Assembly: GCA_003249225.1 (NCBI GenBank)
Contig: QKJQ01000027.1
Location: forward strand, 186,001-250,000
Origin: Clostridia bacterium
GTDB lineage: Bacteria > Bacillota > Clostridia > Lachnospirales > Lachnospiraceae
Length of the DNA: 64,000 bases
Reading direction: 5' to 3'
Both the position numbers and the translations under genes were made by a program. The notes below the pieces were generated by a model that was given only the letters and a program-made list of their open reading frames with translations, was not told the DNA's origin and ran no database searches. Positions 24,626 through 34,568 of the stretch are shown here, in pieces (positions within the stretch are counted from its first letter, which is position 1; each line of letters begins with the position of its first letter).

Positions 24626-24850
24626 CGCAGGAATGGAGTAAAAGTGAAAGAATAAAATTATTCTTTCACCTGCAAGTTTGTGCCTCGCGCGTCACCGCTC
24701 GTTCAAACTTGATATGCGCAATAAGCAGCGCAGGAATGAAGTAAAAAGTGAAAGAATAAAATTATTCTTTCACCTGCAAGTTTGTGCCTCGCGCGTCACC
24801 GCTCGTTCAAACTTGATATGCGCAATAAGCAGCGCAGGAATGGAGAAAAA
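24626..24850 (+). repeat. Tandem duplication of a 103/104-bp leader element, third partial copy serving as ferredoxin RBS
   Basis: Copies begin at 24626, 24729 and (partial) 24833, each with CGCAGGAATGGAG or CGCAGGAATGAAG. After the site each full copy has the mini frame GTG-AAA-GAA-TAA inside a perfect 12-bp inverted repeat (GTGAAAGAATAA / TTATTCTTTCAC, 2-base centre), then a second inverted repeat AAGTTTG / CAAACTT around a GC-rich stretch. Copies 1 and 2 differ only in one or two bases near the site. The third copy keeps just the ribosome site and leads directly into the ferredoxin ATG. Confidence 0.93.
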
Positions 24851-24851
24851 T

Positions 24852-25043
24852 ATGAGTGAAAAAACTTTACATGTAATAACCAGAAACTGTCCGCAGAACC
24901 ACCGCTGTCCCGCTGTTTCCGCTTGCCCGGTGGAATGTCTGAAACAAGAAGGATATGCAGCTCCGACGGTTGATAATGACGCTTGTATCAGCTGTGGTAA
25001 ATGTACCAGAGTCTGTCCGATGGGTGCTCTGATTTTATCGTAA
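24852..25043 (+). CDS. Small 4Fe-4S ferredoxin-like protein
   Basis: A 63-residue protein. The C-terminal half has one canonical cluster motif, CISCGKCTRVCPMGAL. The N-terminal half has a second, non-canonical Cys set, CPQNHRCPAVSACPVEC, that may be a remodelled second cluster. Longer in-frame starts run through the upstream tandem repeats and are rejected; the ATG at 24852 has the GGAG site of the last repeat copy at the right distance. It diverges from the NifX/MinD genes and could be their electron or cluster partner. Confidence 0.88.
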   Translation: MSEKTLHVITRNCPQNHRCPAVSACPVECLKQEGYAAPTVDNDACISCGKCTRVCPMGALILS

Positions 25044-25112
25044 CGATTGAATCGCAGTGATTGAAGCTTAATGATTTAACGAAATGACCGGATATACAAA
25101 AATTAAGTTAAC

Positions 25113-25168
25113 AGCAAAATAAAAGAACCGTAGTCAGAAATTCTGAACTGCGGTTCTTTTATTTTGCT
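25113..25168. terminator. Long bidirectional terminator after the ferredoxin and HD-GYP genes
   Basis: The 18-bp arms at 25113-25130 and 25151-25168 (AAAATAAAAGAACCG and its complement at the core) pair perfectly, and the stem continues inward (GTCAGAA / TTCTGA). A/T-rich arms provide U-runs in both directions, ending two convergent transcripts. Confidence 0.88.
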
Positions 25169-25178
25169 CCTTCCCTGG

Positions 25179-26438
25179 TCAAATATATAAAGTCAGGAAC
25201 TGTGCATACTTTTCTTCTGCTTCTTTCTGCGCTATTTCGCGCAGTGCATCGATCATATCGTAATTATCAATTAGCAGCGTTACAACTCTTTCATCGATCA
25301 TATTCCCAGCCACCATGTTTTCCAGTGTCATGATTGCACATTCCTGGGTCATTCCTTCCCGGTATGGCCGGTTTTCTGTAATTGCAGTAAAGACGTCGGC
25401 TACAGCCATAATTCTTGAACCTAGAGAAAGATTCTGTCCTTCTATATGGAATGGATACCCTTTGCCGTCTAGTCTTTCGTGGTGATAAGAAGCCCATTCA
25501 TTGATCAGGCGAAATTGCGGAATCGGTTCAAGCAGCTGATATGTATAGTAAGAATGAGCACGTATTTCATTAAATTCATCTTCATTCAGTTTTGAAGGCT
25601 TTTCCAGTACACTGTTACTGATCGATAGTTTACCAAGATCATGGAGGTATCCTGCTACCAGTATCATCTGACATTCAATCGGTGAAAATCCGACCATAAA
25701 GGCAAGTTTTTCTGCAATCACTGCAACCCCGGCTGAGTGTCTTGCTGTAAAGCTGCTCCTGAAATCAATAATCTGAGAAAATATATGGGCCAGTTCAATT
25801 ATATCTTCCATCTCAAGTTCAACAATATCAAAGATAGAAAAATTGATCTTATTGACCGGATCATCCGATACCATATCAAGCCATAAAGACTCTTTTTTGT
25901 ATATTGATTTCAAAGCCTGTACAGCCCCCGGTGAAAATATGCTTCCTTCTTTTGCGACTATTTCACCCATGATCTTTGGTATTTGTGAGATTACATTCTG
26001 ATCTTTTTTGATTGCTGCACATACTCTGTCAGCAAGATGAAGCGTATGACTCCCAAAAGCAACTTCTTCACCCTGATACATAGTACCTTTCCCATGCTCC
26101 CATGGTAAATGGTGATACTTAATCAGTTTCGCAGAATTTGCAAGAGGTTTAAAATCCCCCATCAGTTTTGCTCCGATAAAAGCATGATGGTTCACATGAA
26201 ATGCTTCCTTTTCAATAACATCCAGTCTTTCTTTCTTTGAAATCGCACCAATATCATGAACGAGTCCGGCAAGAAAGATATCCTTTTGTTCCTGAAGTGT
26301 AAATCCCTGCTCCTGCGCCAGATGAAATGACATATATGCCACCTGCTGGTGATGGTTGCTTAAGATTGGGGAAATCAGGTCCTGTGCATTTGAAAGGCTT
26401 TTTAATAATGTATATAAACTAATCTTAATCTTTTCCAC
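25179..26438 (-). CDS. Two-domain HD / HD-GYP phosphohydrolase
   Basis: A 419-residue cytoplasmic protein with two HD domains. The first (about 25-160) has HDIGAISK and a later KYHHLPWEHG. The second (about 235-400) has HDLGKLSISNSVLEK, HSYYTYQLL, the HD-GYP signature HHERLDGKGYPF and MAVADVFTAITENRPYR. HD-GYP enzymes hydrolyse c-di-GMP, or 3'3'-cGAMP in some bacteria. No receiver or membrane domain is present. GTG start at 26436-26438 with a GGGAG site. It could oppose the GGDEF proteins at 287-2905 and 52310-54247. Confidence 0.92.
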   Translation of the reverse strand: MEKIKISLYTLLKSLSNAQDLISPILSNHHQQVAYMSFHLAQEQGFTLQEQKDIFLAGLVHDIGAISKKERLDVIEKEAFHVNHHAFIGAKLMGDFKPLANSAKLIKYHHLPWEHGKGTMYQGEEVAFGSHTLHLADRVCAAIKKDQNVISQIPKIMGEIVAKEGSIFSPGAVQALKSIYKKESLWLDMVSDDPVNKINFSIFDIVELEMEDIIELAHIFSQIIDFRSSFTARHSAGVAVIAEKLAFMVGFSPIECQMILVAGYLHDLGKLSISNSVLEKPSKLNEDEFNEIRAHSYYTYQLLEPIPQFRLINEWASYHHERLDGKGYPFHIEGQNLSLGSRIMAVADVFTAITENRPYREGMTQECAIMTLENMVAGNMIDERVVTLLIDNYDMIDALREIAQKEAEEKYAQFLTLYI

Positions 26439-26610
26439 AACATACTCCCGCTATTATAATTTTCTCAATCATATCACAGTATAAAAGATACGTAAATGTA
26501 TTTTTTTCGCAAATAAATGCAGCTTTATATCCATGCGGATTCATAAGGCTGCATTCAAAATTCATTTTATCTCATATGTTGTACTTCATATTGTCTTTCG
26601 TGAATTTACA

Positions 26611-27624
26611 TCAAAAATTTTCTTTAACAACAACCGACCAATTTTTACCGGCATAAGCATTATATCCTTTTGTATGTGCATATCCAATTATACCGAGTAA
26701 TTGATCATTTTTGCTTTCAATACTGAATCCATATTCTTCTCCATCGATTACTTTTCTTGCAGACGGATATGTTTTTAATAAATCGGTTTTAAGTACATCA
26801 TTTTTATCTTTTGATGCGATAACAATACCCTTGGAGTCTATGACATAAACTTCACCTTTTTCGCTGATCTTAGCTTTATCGATAATATCATAGATAAAAG
26901 ACCAGTTAAAACGGGTTGATAAAACACCGATAAAATTACCTGAATTATCATGTATGGCGCAGCTGTAAGAGACCGTATAATCATTGATATTTTTTGAATA
27001 ATACATCTCCGACACCGAACAGCCATTTTTCATTTTTGCATTCTGAAACCATTCACTGCCCGATACATCCATTCCAATCAGGTCTTTGTTTACAGCTACT
27101 GAAAGTATCTCACCATCTTTATTGACCATGATTATATCATGATATACCTCGTAAATTTGATACAGATTATGAAGAAGTGCATTCACATAGCTGATCCGGT
27201 CTTCTGTAGCCTCAACAACACATTCAACAATTTTATCAAAGGTAGCCCATGCCTGTACGTCACAGTTACGTTCGAACAGATTGCGGTCAATTTTGTCAAT
27301 AAGATCAAAAGCAACATCCGCCGTACGCAAACCAATCACATTATAGATCTGATGATTCAGTATTTTCATTGTGTCCAGACTTTCGTCATTTGATGCTCTG
27401 CTTTGATCTGAAAACTTTTGAATCTCACTCGCTATAACTGCAAACCCCCGTCCGGCTTCACCCGCTCTTGCAGCTTCAATTGAGGAATTCAATGATAACA
27501 ACTTCGTTTTGTTCATGATATTATTGATTTTACCAATATGATTCATCATCCTGTTATAAGAATCAATTAACTTATGCAATAATACTGATAGATCCTTGTC
27601 TTCTTCGTAGCTGAATTCTGACAT
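26611..27624 (-). CDS. Soluble chemoreceptor-like protein: MCP signalling tip followed by a Cache sensor domain
   Basis: A 337-residue protein without membrane segments. Residues about 10-95 contain the highly conserved MCP hairpin tip, [20 protein letters not shown], which binds CheA and CheW. The tip is flanked by much shorter helices than in normal receptors. Residues about 150-320 look like a Cache/PAS sensor domain ([57 protein letters not shown]). The order, signalling first and sensor second, is the reverse of usual receptors. A TTG start 16 codons upstream lacks a site; the ATG at 27622-27624 has GGAG 6 bases before it. No che genes are nearby. Confidence 0.82.
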   Translation of the reverse strand: MSEFSYEEDKDLSVLLHKLIDSYNRMMNHIGKINNIMNKTKLLSLNSSIEAARAGEAGRGFAVIASEIQKFSDQSRASNDESLDTMKILNHQIYNVIGLRTADVAFDLIDKIDRNLFERNCDVQAWATFDKIVECVVEATEDRISYVNALLHNLYQIYEVYHDIIMVNKDGEILSVAVNKDLIGMDVSGSEWFQNAKMKNGCSVSEMYYSKNINDYTVSYSCAIHDNSGNFIGVLSTRFNWSFIYDIIDKAKISEKGEVYVIDSKGIVIASKDKNDVLKTDLLKTYPSARKVIDGEEYGFSIESKNDQLLGIIGYAHTKGYNAYAGKNWSVVVKENF

Positions 27625-27831
27625 AAATTTCTCCATTTCATAAATTTTCTGGCCTCTCTTGGCATCCAACAATTCTATTAATTATTATGAATAATTAATA
27701 CACTCCTTATAAGTTTACCATATGTAATTATCGGATGCATGGTAGATTCTACAAAAATGAATGTGAATATTTATGCAATTTACAATCAAAATTTTCTTTG
27801 TGTATTCTAAGTTTATATTATACTTTTTATC

Positions 27832-29355
27832 CTATTGCTCAACTAGATTTTTATCCATCCACTGCTTGATATCGGCAGATGTTTTCTGGGAAACAAGTGG
27901 TGAATTCTGTATGATCCTCATGTCGTCCACGAGTTTATTCTGAGCCTCCGAAGTCAGCTCAGATACTTCAGTTGTATCTGAAAAAATATTCAGGATATTT
28001 ATAGCCGTATTGATAAGTTCAGAAAAATCATCCTTGGTTGATGCAAAGTCTGATCCGGCAGGTGCTGCCTCTGCATCAATATCAAAAACGGTAAAACTTC
28101 TTTGCAGAATCCAGTTTACAAACTCCGGAACTATACTTTCCGCAATTTTCATATTGTAAATAAGATCAGCTGTATTCTCTGCGAACATATCAGAAACCAT
28201 CGTAAGATCGAAGGTTGTCTTATTGCCGGCTTGAAGATCCGAATTACCATTAACCGATACTGTTCCTGAATTACTGAGCGGGCCTTCTTTATCAGAGTTA
28301 ATAAGGCCTTCTTCTGCAAAATAATTCAACAATGTTAAAAGTTTTGTCACTTCCGGCAAAAGATCTTCGTCTGACAATTCCAACAATGCCTGCTGTGCTG
28401 TTCCTGCAATCTCATCGTATTCGGTTTCCTGTACCTTGAGCTTTGACAGCAACATTCTTACCAGCGTTGCTTTTTCATCCTCCGTAAAAAAGGAAACATT
28501 AAGAAACTTATCGTAAAATTTATTGGCAGCATTAAATCTCGCCGAATACTCTTTGTCGCGGTTCATTTTATTATTATCTAAAACAAACTCACAGGCATCT
28601 GGTATCATTGCAAGAAATTCGGGCATTATTTCACCGGCTTTATATTGCTTTTCATCAATCGTTACTGTAGCAATGACATCGTAGATCTTACCTGACAGTG
28701 ACTCCAGCCCAACCGTCACGAACACATAATGGACTAAGGAAGAATCATAAAAACTAAAGTTTTGATATCTTTCTTCTCCTATATAATTTTCAAGATATTC
28801 ATTTTCATTCGCCAATAGCTGATATTCGTTGAACTTCGCAAGCGGCATCAAGATGATAGCACTGCAAAAAATACCGCACACCAGACCGACAATGGTTCCA
28901 AGCAGCCATGACGGACCATCTTCTTCTGTGGATTTTCCGCTTTTTTTATCAATTTTTTTCATGACAACTATATAAACAGGCCAGGTAAGCAGCCGAAGTA
29001 CCATAAGAACGAAAACAAAAACAACTGGTTTACATAAAGCAATGGTCATTCCGACAGTGAATCCGGACAGAATTTCACTTCCATCATTTGACAGACCGGC
29101 ATTGCCCAGCACTGCTTCCACCATTTCTTTATAGGAACCGGAACTCCCTGCACTTTCAAAAAACTTTGTTATCAGTTTGCCAAGGAAAGGTTCTGTAATC
29201 AAAGAAATGATTCCCAAAGAAATAAACATAAGCACAACAATGGACAGCATTCTGATCATCATTTTTTTTGTTCCCCTGCGTATGCCAAGAAAACATTCGA
29301 TTATCAAAATTAACGCTACTAGTATTATAATCCCTATTTTAATTATTCCTATCAT
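27832..29355 (-). CDS. CvpA-like membrane protein with large extracytoplasmic domain
   Basis: A 507-residue protein. Four membrane segments in the first about 190 residues (near 4-24, 33-55, 100-130, 150-180) resemble CvpA family proteins (IIECFLGIRRGTKKMMIRMLS). About 310 residues then lie outside or inside the membrane without clear motifs, rich in Asn, Glu and Asp, with a Gly/Ser/Asn segment (NSGTVSVNGNSDL). I do not recognise the C-terminal part. It begins 33 bases after the Lhr helicase stop and is probably cotranscribed with it. An AAAGGCGGA site supports the start. Confidence 0.7.
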   Translation of the reverse strand: MIGIIKIGIIILVALILIIECFLGIRRGTKKMMIRMLSIVVLMFISLGIISLITEPFLGKLITKFFESAGSSGSYKEMVEAVLGNAGLSNDGSEILSGFTVGMTIALCKPVVFVFVLMVLRLLTWPVYIVVMKKIDKKSGKSTEEDGPSWLLGTIVGLVCGIFCSAIILMPLAKFNEYQLLANENEYLENYIGEERYQNFSFYDSSLVHYVFVTVGLESLSGKIYDVIATVTIDEKQYKAGEIMPEFLAMIPDACEFVLDNNKMNRDKEYSARFNAANKFYDKFLNVSFFTEDEKATLVRMLLSKLKVQETEYDEIAGTAQQALLELSDEDLLPEVTKLLTLLNYFAEEGLINSDKEGPLSNSGTVSVNGNSDLQAGNKTTFDLTMVSDMFAENTADLIYNMKIAESIVPEFVNWILQRSFTVFDIDAEAAPAGSDFASTKDDFSELINTAINILNIFSDTTEVSELTSEAQNKLVDDMRIIQNSPLVSQKTSADIKQWMDKNLVEQ

Positions 29356-29388
29356 TCTTATCCGCCTTTCTTTTCTGTCAAATAACTG

Positions 29389-32300
29389 TTATTTTCGGTA
29401 TAATACAAAGTCTTGCATCTCATGCAGGAAACCAGTTGCTTCAAATGCTTCCTTACATTCCTGTGGATACTTTTTCACAACAATTCTGGACTGCTCCGTA
29501 TAGATTTTATGATCATAAAAATCAAGAACAAATTGTTTCAGTATTTCAATGCAGTTCTCCTGGGAAAACACACGGAAAATACTGCCTTTTCTTTCAAAGA
29601 CCGCAACAAGCGAACCGTCCAGCAAAGCCACCATCGTCCCTGGTACAAGCAAAAAAGAACATCCTTCTTTATGGGGAAGACAATTACCGTAACACTGATC
29701 CGGATCAACTGCACTAAGCCAGAATATGGAATTGTTTTTTCTATTGAAACTCTTTAGGAGCTTTGCATAATCCTGCTCCAGCATATATTGGATTCCTGAC
29801 ATGCCTTCAATAAAATATCCCCGCCTTACCTCACCGGTATATTCCATGACTCTCAAAAATTCAATAGCCTGTGCCCAGTTCTGTCCCATAACTGTTTCCC
29901 GGCATACGATTCCTGTTTTGTGAAAATTCTCATATAATAACTCTTTTCCGGTTCTTAGCTTTATCGGGTGCCGGATTTCCCACCTTCCGCTCATCATAGC
30001 CTTGCTTTTTACCATAGCACGTCTCTTGACCGGTGCTTTTAACAGCATATCCTTCATGAGCCACTGCCTTACAGGAAGAAAACTGTCCGCAGTAACAAGC
30101 CCCTCTTCCAGCATCTGCAATAAAGTATCATAAACCGATATATCCGGCATTGCAGCAGATATCCTCTGCATAAAACTGGCCCCGCGGACTTTTAAGAAAT
30201 CGTAAATTTTCTTTTGTTCTTCTATTTCGGGAATGTTCTCATCCTGCGTGCACTCCCACTCTATCTCATCATAAGAGTAGAATGCAATTTTCCCTCTCTC
30301 CTGCATTCCAAAAAAATACTCACCCTCGCCCAGAATTTCGTCTAGAATTCCCTCTCTGTAACGATTTACTCTGGCCGGCAGAAGTATACTCTCCCACCAC
30401 TCAGCCGGGAAGGGCTGGTGCAGCAGTTGTTTTATAACATGCTTTACCTGTTCTTTGACTGATTCAAGTGGTTCTGTCATTCCCGCACGAAATGAGGCGT
30501 AACTAGCTGCCGGAAGAGTCAGAATCTCCATTCTCCGCTTTTTTATTGTTTCTTCACGTGCTCGCTCATACAATCCCGAGTGATAATAACTGCCCTTGTC
30601 TTCAATGATCTCTTTCTTTTCCTGTAATTCTTTGAGAATCATTAAAACCTCAGACTCTTTCCATAAATACCTTGCCGCAAGTCCATAAGCATCAGAATCG
30701 CCTCGGTACCTTAAATTCCTCATTATAACAGAAGAAAAAGCAGCTCTGTCCTTTTCCTCCAATGCTTTCTTGTAAACATCCGCATGTTCTGCAGCGATCC
30801 AAAGTCCCGGCTCAATATAGAGAGCCTGTTCACTTTTTATCAGGTCTTCCAGCCATTCAATCGGCGCCGCCACTTCACCGGCAATCAGATCTCCTTCTAT
30901 CATTAATAAGGAATGAAGCTGCTTTTCGTCTTCCGGTTCGCGTTTTCTCATACTGGCAAGCTGAAGCTGCTCTTTTGTAGGTGAAAGCATTTCCGCCTGA
31001 TTCAGGGCTTCTTCCACGGCTGCCTGAACCTTTCTTGTTGTTGGTGAGTAATTATAAAGTTCGGAGGCTTCCATCTGAAACCTAAGCTGCATGGACATCG
31101 GCGATGCTTCCGCAACTTCTATTTCTTTAATTTTTATCTCCCCAGAGATGATTTTTTCTATGACCTGACAAGTACCTTCAATATCCCAGTAATCTTCCAT
31201 ACATTCACGCTTTGTTTCACGGATCAGAGGATGCGATGGCGCATGAATGATCATATCCATCATCTGGGTACTGCGAAGCCGTTGTACCCACAACGGAACT
31301 CTTCCCTTCTTTCGCACACCCATCATAAGTGCACGCGCTGCATTATACCGGAATGTCATCGAGAATAATGGGGTAGCCGGTAATTCAGCCTCCAGGATTT
31401 CTCTTATTTTCTCTGTATTCAGATCATACAGAATATTCCAAGGGATTTTTTCATCACCATAAGGCATGAGAAGAAAACCATCATCATTCTCATAGGCAGA
31501 TATGGTATTCCTTATTCTTTGTCTGGCTGCTTCCCGCGCCAGAATGGCAAGTGGTTCGTTAACTCTGCGGCCAAATAATGAATGTACCATAGTCTGATGA
31601 CAATTCGATGCTGCGGTGTAATGTTCAATCAGAATTACATCTTTGGATGGAAGTTCTCCGGTTATTCTGCATTGTTTCTGCAAAAATCCTTCCACTTCTT
31701 CTATCGTCCCTTCGTCCATACCAAGTTTTTGAAGTTCTTCCGGGAGCGTAGCTTCCTCTATTGCATGATTCAGGTCTTTTAATATGCTTCCAAATGCCAG
31801 TCCTGTCTGCATTCTTCTTCCTGTGACTTCTGCTTTATAAAAAGGTGGTGTAGCACCGGACATGGAGGTTGGAGCAACCATTACAATATCCTTGTCGATT
31901 TTTTGAATCTTCCACGGATATGTTCCAAGTAAAAATTTATCCCCAACTCGGGCTTCAAAGACAAATTCTTCGTCGACTTCACCAAGTTTTACTCCACCTT
32001 CTGTTTTTACGGCGAACAGACCTTTATCCGGAATGGTTCCCCCTGCCGATACGGCAAGCATCCTGCTGTAGTTATCTCCTTCCACCGATTCATGAATTCG
32101 ATCATAAAGCAGTCTTGGACGAACCGGGATGTTCTTATCGTGTTCATAGTCTCCTGCGAGCATTTCAAGAACAGCTTCAATATCCTGTTTCGTTACATCC
32201 CTGAATGGATACGCTCGCTTTGTGATCTCCAGAACATCAGAAACAAAATATTCTCCTTCTGCCGCCATGGATACCAGGTGCTGTGAAAGTACATCGAGAC

Positions 32301-33573
32301 ATAACCGCGGCGGCTTCACATGCTCAATGCCTCCTTCCGAAGCAACTTTTGCTGTCAGACCACAGAACAATGCGTCCAGAGGTGTTCTTGGAAAAATCTG
32401 CATAACACTTACACGGCCGGGATTGTGACCTGCACGTCCCAGACGCTGCATTGTGCTTGATATTGTTCTCGGACATCCGATCTGGATGACAAGATCAATA
32501 TCACCAACATCAATGCCAAGTTCCATCGAAGAAGTAGCACACAGAACACGAAGGCTGCCGTTTCTCAGCGCTTCTTCCGCTGCAAGACGCTGCTCTTTTG
32601 ACAGACTTCCATGGTGTGTCCTTGCAAAACCATCTCCGCCCAGGAGATTAATCGCATGTGCAATCTTTTCAACAAAGGTCCTGCCCTCGACAAAGACAAT
32701 TACACTTTTTGAATTAATGCACTGTTCATAAACAGAACGTGCCATAGCATTCCATATGGTATCATTATAGGAAGAGAACGATTGTTTTCTCGGACTCTGT
32801 ACAAACAGCTGTACTTTTTTTTGCATGATAGGAGCAACAATGGTGACCGGATCCGGCGATAAATACTGTGCCGCCTGTTCCAAAGGTTCAATGGTCGCAG
32901 AAAGTCCAATGCGCTGCAATGGGCTTTTGCATAGTCTGTCAAGCCTTGCCAGTGAAAGCATTAAATGAGCTCCTCGTTTTGAATCAATAACTGCGTGAAG
33001 CTCATCCAGAATAATTGCTTTTGCAGTAGAAAGCATCTTCCTGCCGGACACCGATGTCAATAACAGATACAGGGATTCCGGGGTAGTGATCAGAATATGC
33101 GGAGGATGCTTTGCCATGGATCGGCGATCCTGCTGCGACGTGTCGCCTGTGCGTATTGATACTTTGATATCAAACGGTGACCGATGTGTTGTCGGTGTTA
33201 TCTGATGGTCTTTTTCATAAATTCCATGCAGTGGTCTTTGAAGATTTTCCCGAATGTCACTTGCCAGTGATTTAAGTGGTGAGATGTAAATCAACTGCAA
33301 TTCTTCTTTTAGTTCTTTCTTTCTTGCTTCCATCGCCAGCCTGTCGATAAACACCAAAAAAGCCGACAGCGTTTTTCCTGTTCCTGTCGGTGCGGCCACA
33401 AGTGTATGATTGCCGGAAGCAATTGCTGGCCATGCACTTTCCTGAACTGCTGTCGGTGTTCCAATCTCAGAGCAGAACCATTCTTTTGTCACATTATGAA
33501 ATAAATCCAAAGCATTGGGTTCCATTGGGATCAAAAGTCCTTTCCATTTCTGATTAAATCCTGTGAATACCAT
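29389..33573 (-). CDS. Lhr-type DEAD/DEAH helicase
   Basis: A 1394-residue ATP-dependent helicase. The Lhr core fills the first 850 residues: Walker A APTGTGKT, Walker B as DELHAV, motif III LSATIE, motif V SSMELGIDVGDID, motif VI QRLGRAGH, then the Lhr winged-helix and beta-barrel region. The C-terminal ~500 residues match the Lhr-CTD that is similar to YcaQ-like winged-helix glycosylases. Lhr proteins act in DNA repair on 3' to 5' single strands. Its ATG overlaps the stop of the dihydurouridine synthase gene (TGATG), so the two are coupled. The TTG one codon upstream is not needed. Confidence 0.93.
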   Translation of the reverse strand: MVFTGFNQKWKGLLIPMEPNALDLFHNVTKEWFCSEIGTPTAVQESAWPAIASGNHTLVAAPTGTGKTLSAFLVFIDRLAMEARKKELKEELQLIYISPLKSLASDIRENLQRPLHGIYEKDHQITPTTHRSPFDIKVSIRTGDTSQQDRRSMAKHPPHILITTPESLYLLLTSVSGRKMLSTAKAIILDELHAVIDSKRGAHLMLSLARLDRLCKSPLQRIGLSATIEPLEQAAQYLSPDPVTIVAPIMQKKVQLFVQSPRKQSFSSYNDTIWNAMARSVYEQCINSKSVIVFVEGRTFVEKIAHAINLLGGDGFARTHHGSLSKEQRLAAEEALRNGSLRVLCATSSMELGIDVGDIDLVIQIGCPRTISSTMQRLGRAGHNPGRVSVMQIFPRTPLDALFCGLTAKVASEGGIEHVKPPRLCLDVLSQHLVSMAAEGEYFVSDVLEITKRAYPFRDVTKQDIEAVLEMLAGDYEHDKNIPVRPRLLYDRIHESVEGDNYSRMLAVSAGGTIPDKGLFAVKTEGGVKLGEVDEEFVFEARVGDKFLLGTYPWKIQKIDKDIVMVAPTSMSGATPPFYKAEVTGRRMQTGLAFGSILKDLNHAIEEATLPEELQKLGMDEGTIEEVEGFLQKQCRITGELPSKDVILIEHYTAASNCHQTMVHSLFGRRVNEPLAILAREAARQRIRNTISAYENDDGFLLMPYGDEKIPWNILYDLNTEKIREILEAELPATPLFSMTFRYNAARALMMGVRKKGRVPLWVQRLRSTQMMDMIIHAPSHPLIRETKRECMEDYWDIEGTCQVIEKIISGEIKIKEIEVAEASPMSMQLRFQMEASELYNYSPTTRKVQAAVEEALNQAEMLSPTKEQLQLASMRKREPEDEKQLHSLLMIEGDLIAGEVAAPIEWLEDLIKSEQALYIEPGLWIAAEHADVYKKALEEKDRAAFSSVIMRNLRYRGDSDAYGLAARYLWKESEVLMILKELQEKKEIIEDKGSYYHSGLYERAREETIKKRRMEILTLPAASYASFRAGMTEPLESVKEQVKHVIKQLLHQPFPAEWWESILLPARVNRYREGILDEILGEGEYFFGMQERGKIAFYSYDEIEWECTQDENIPEIEEQKKIYDFLKVRGASFMQRISAAMPDISVYDTLLQMLEEGLVTADSFLPVRQWLMKDMLLKAPVKRRAMVKSKAMMSGRWEIRHPIKLRTGKELLYENFHKTGIVCRETVMGQNWAQAIEFLRVMEYTGEVRRGYFIEGMSGIQYMLEQDYAKLLKSFNRKNNSIFWLSAVDPDQCYGNCLPHKEGCSFLLVPGTMVALLDGSLVAVFERKGSIFRVFSQENCIEILKQFVLDFYDHKIYTEQSRIVVKKYPQECKEAFEATGFLHEMQDFVLYRK

Positions 33574-34529
33574 CAAAAATGCAGGTATTCCTTATCGATA
33601 AGTTCCTGCTCACGAAACAGAGCAGAAACAGCCGCCCTATACTCTGTACAGCGTTCTGATTTTTTTATTTTCTTCATATAAGGTGCGGCATCTGAGAAGG
33701 AGTTCTGCATATAGAACCATAACTCTTTCATCTTGCTTAGGACATGCTTGTCTCCAAAGAGCACTTCGCAATAGCGGTCCATTAACGTATCATGAAATTC
33801 CAGAAACATATCTTTGGTGATTTTCTCACCGGTCGCAAGTTCTTCGATCAGACCAGGATTTGCAATAACACCTCTGCCCAGCATGACTGTCTCAACTTCC
33901 GGAAATGACTGCAGAAAGCTTTGATAAGCTTTCTTATTAAACAGATCTCCATTATAACAAATCGGATTTTTACTGCACTTGACAGCTTCACGAAATACAT
34001 CCAGATTTGGTACATTATTGTATTTATCTTTTTGTACTCTTGGGTGGATAATCAGTTCTTCAATGGGATATTGATTGAACATTTCCATCAAAGCCGGCCA
34101 TTCCTCCGGATGATCTTTCCCGATTCTTGTCTTTATGGATAATTTACAATCGACTTGTGAATATATTTCATACAGGAATTCATTCAATTCTTCTCTTTTT
34201 GCCAGAAATCCTGATCCACGGCCCCTCGATACAACGGTCCCAGACGGACAGCCAAGGTTAAGATTTATCTCCTTATATCCAAGTTCTTTTATGTTCTTTG
34301 CAGCTCTGCAAAAATTTCCGGCATGATTCGCCAGAATCTGAACAACCACCGGAATATTCGAATTATTTTCCGGATGTATGTCGCGAAGTTCGCGGTTTTG
34401 AAAGCCTTCACCGAAATTTGCTGATACAAACGGCGTAAAATATTTATCTGCATGATGGAACATTCCGGCATGTACTGACCGGTAAACGTATCCTGTGATT
34501 CCTTCCAATGGTGCCATATAATACTTCAT
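33573..34529 (-). CDS. tRNA-dihydrouridine synthase family protein
   Basis: A 318-residue FMN flavoprotein of the Dus family. Visible motifs: MAPLEGITGYVYR at the start, 'EINLNLGCPSGTVVSRGRGSGFL' with the catalytic Cys in GCPS, KTRIG, 'LIIHPRVQKDKY', 'CYNGDLF' and the FMN phosphate site MLGRGVIANPGL. It reduces uridine in tRNA D-loops. The start is uncertain: a TTG at 34533-34535 and an ATG at 34527-34529 are two codons apart and neither has a good ribosome site; ATG is preferred. It is the first gene of a pair with the Lhr helicase. Confidence 0.93.
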   Translation of the reverse strand: MKYYMAPLEGITGYVYRSVHAGMFHHADKYFTPFVSANFGEGFQNRELRDIHPENNSNIPVVVQILANHAGNFCRAAKNIKELGYKEINLNLGCPSGTVVSRGRGSGFLAKREELNEFLYEIYSQVDCKLSIKTRIGKDHPEEWPALMEMFNQYPIEELIIHPRVQKDKYNNVPNLDVFREAVKCSKNPICYNGDLFNKKAYQSFLQSFPEVETVMLGRGVIANPGLIEELATGEKITKDMFLEFHDTLMDRYCEVLFGDKHVLSKMKELWFYMQNSFSDAAPYMKKIKKSERCTEYRAAVSALFREQELIDKEYLHF

Positions 34530-34568
34530 TATCAATAACTCTGTGCCAAACGCACAGATCCTTTCCTT

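Noticed and set aside
24678-24851. N-terminal extension of the small ferredoxin through the tandem repeats
   Set aside because: The extension is encoded by the repeat units and their inverted repeats. The ATG at 24852 has a clear GGAG site, and the extension adds no domain.
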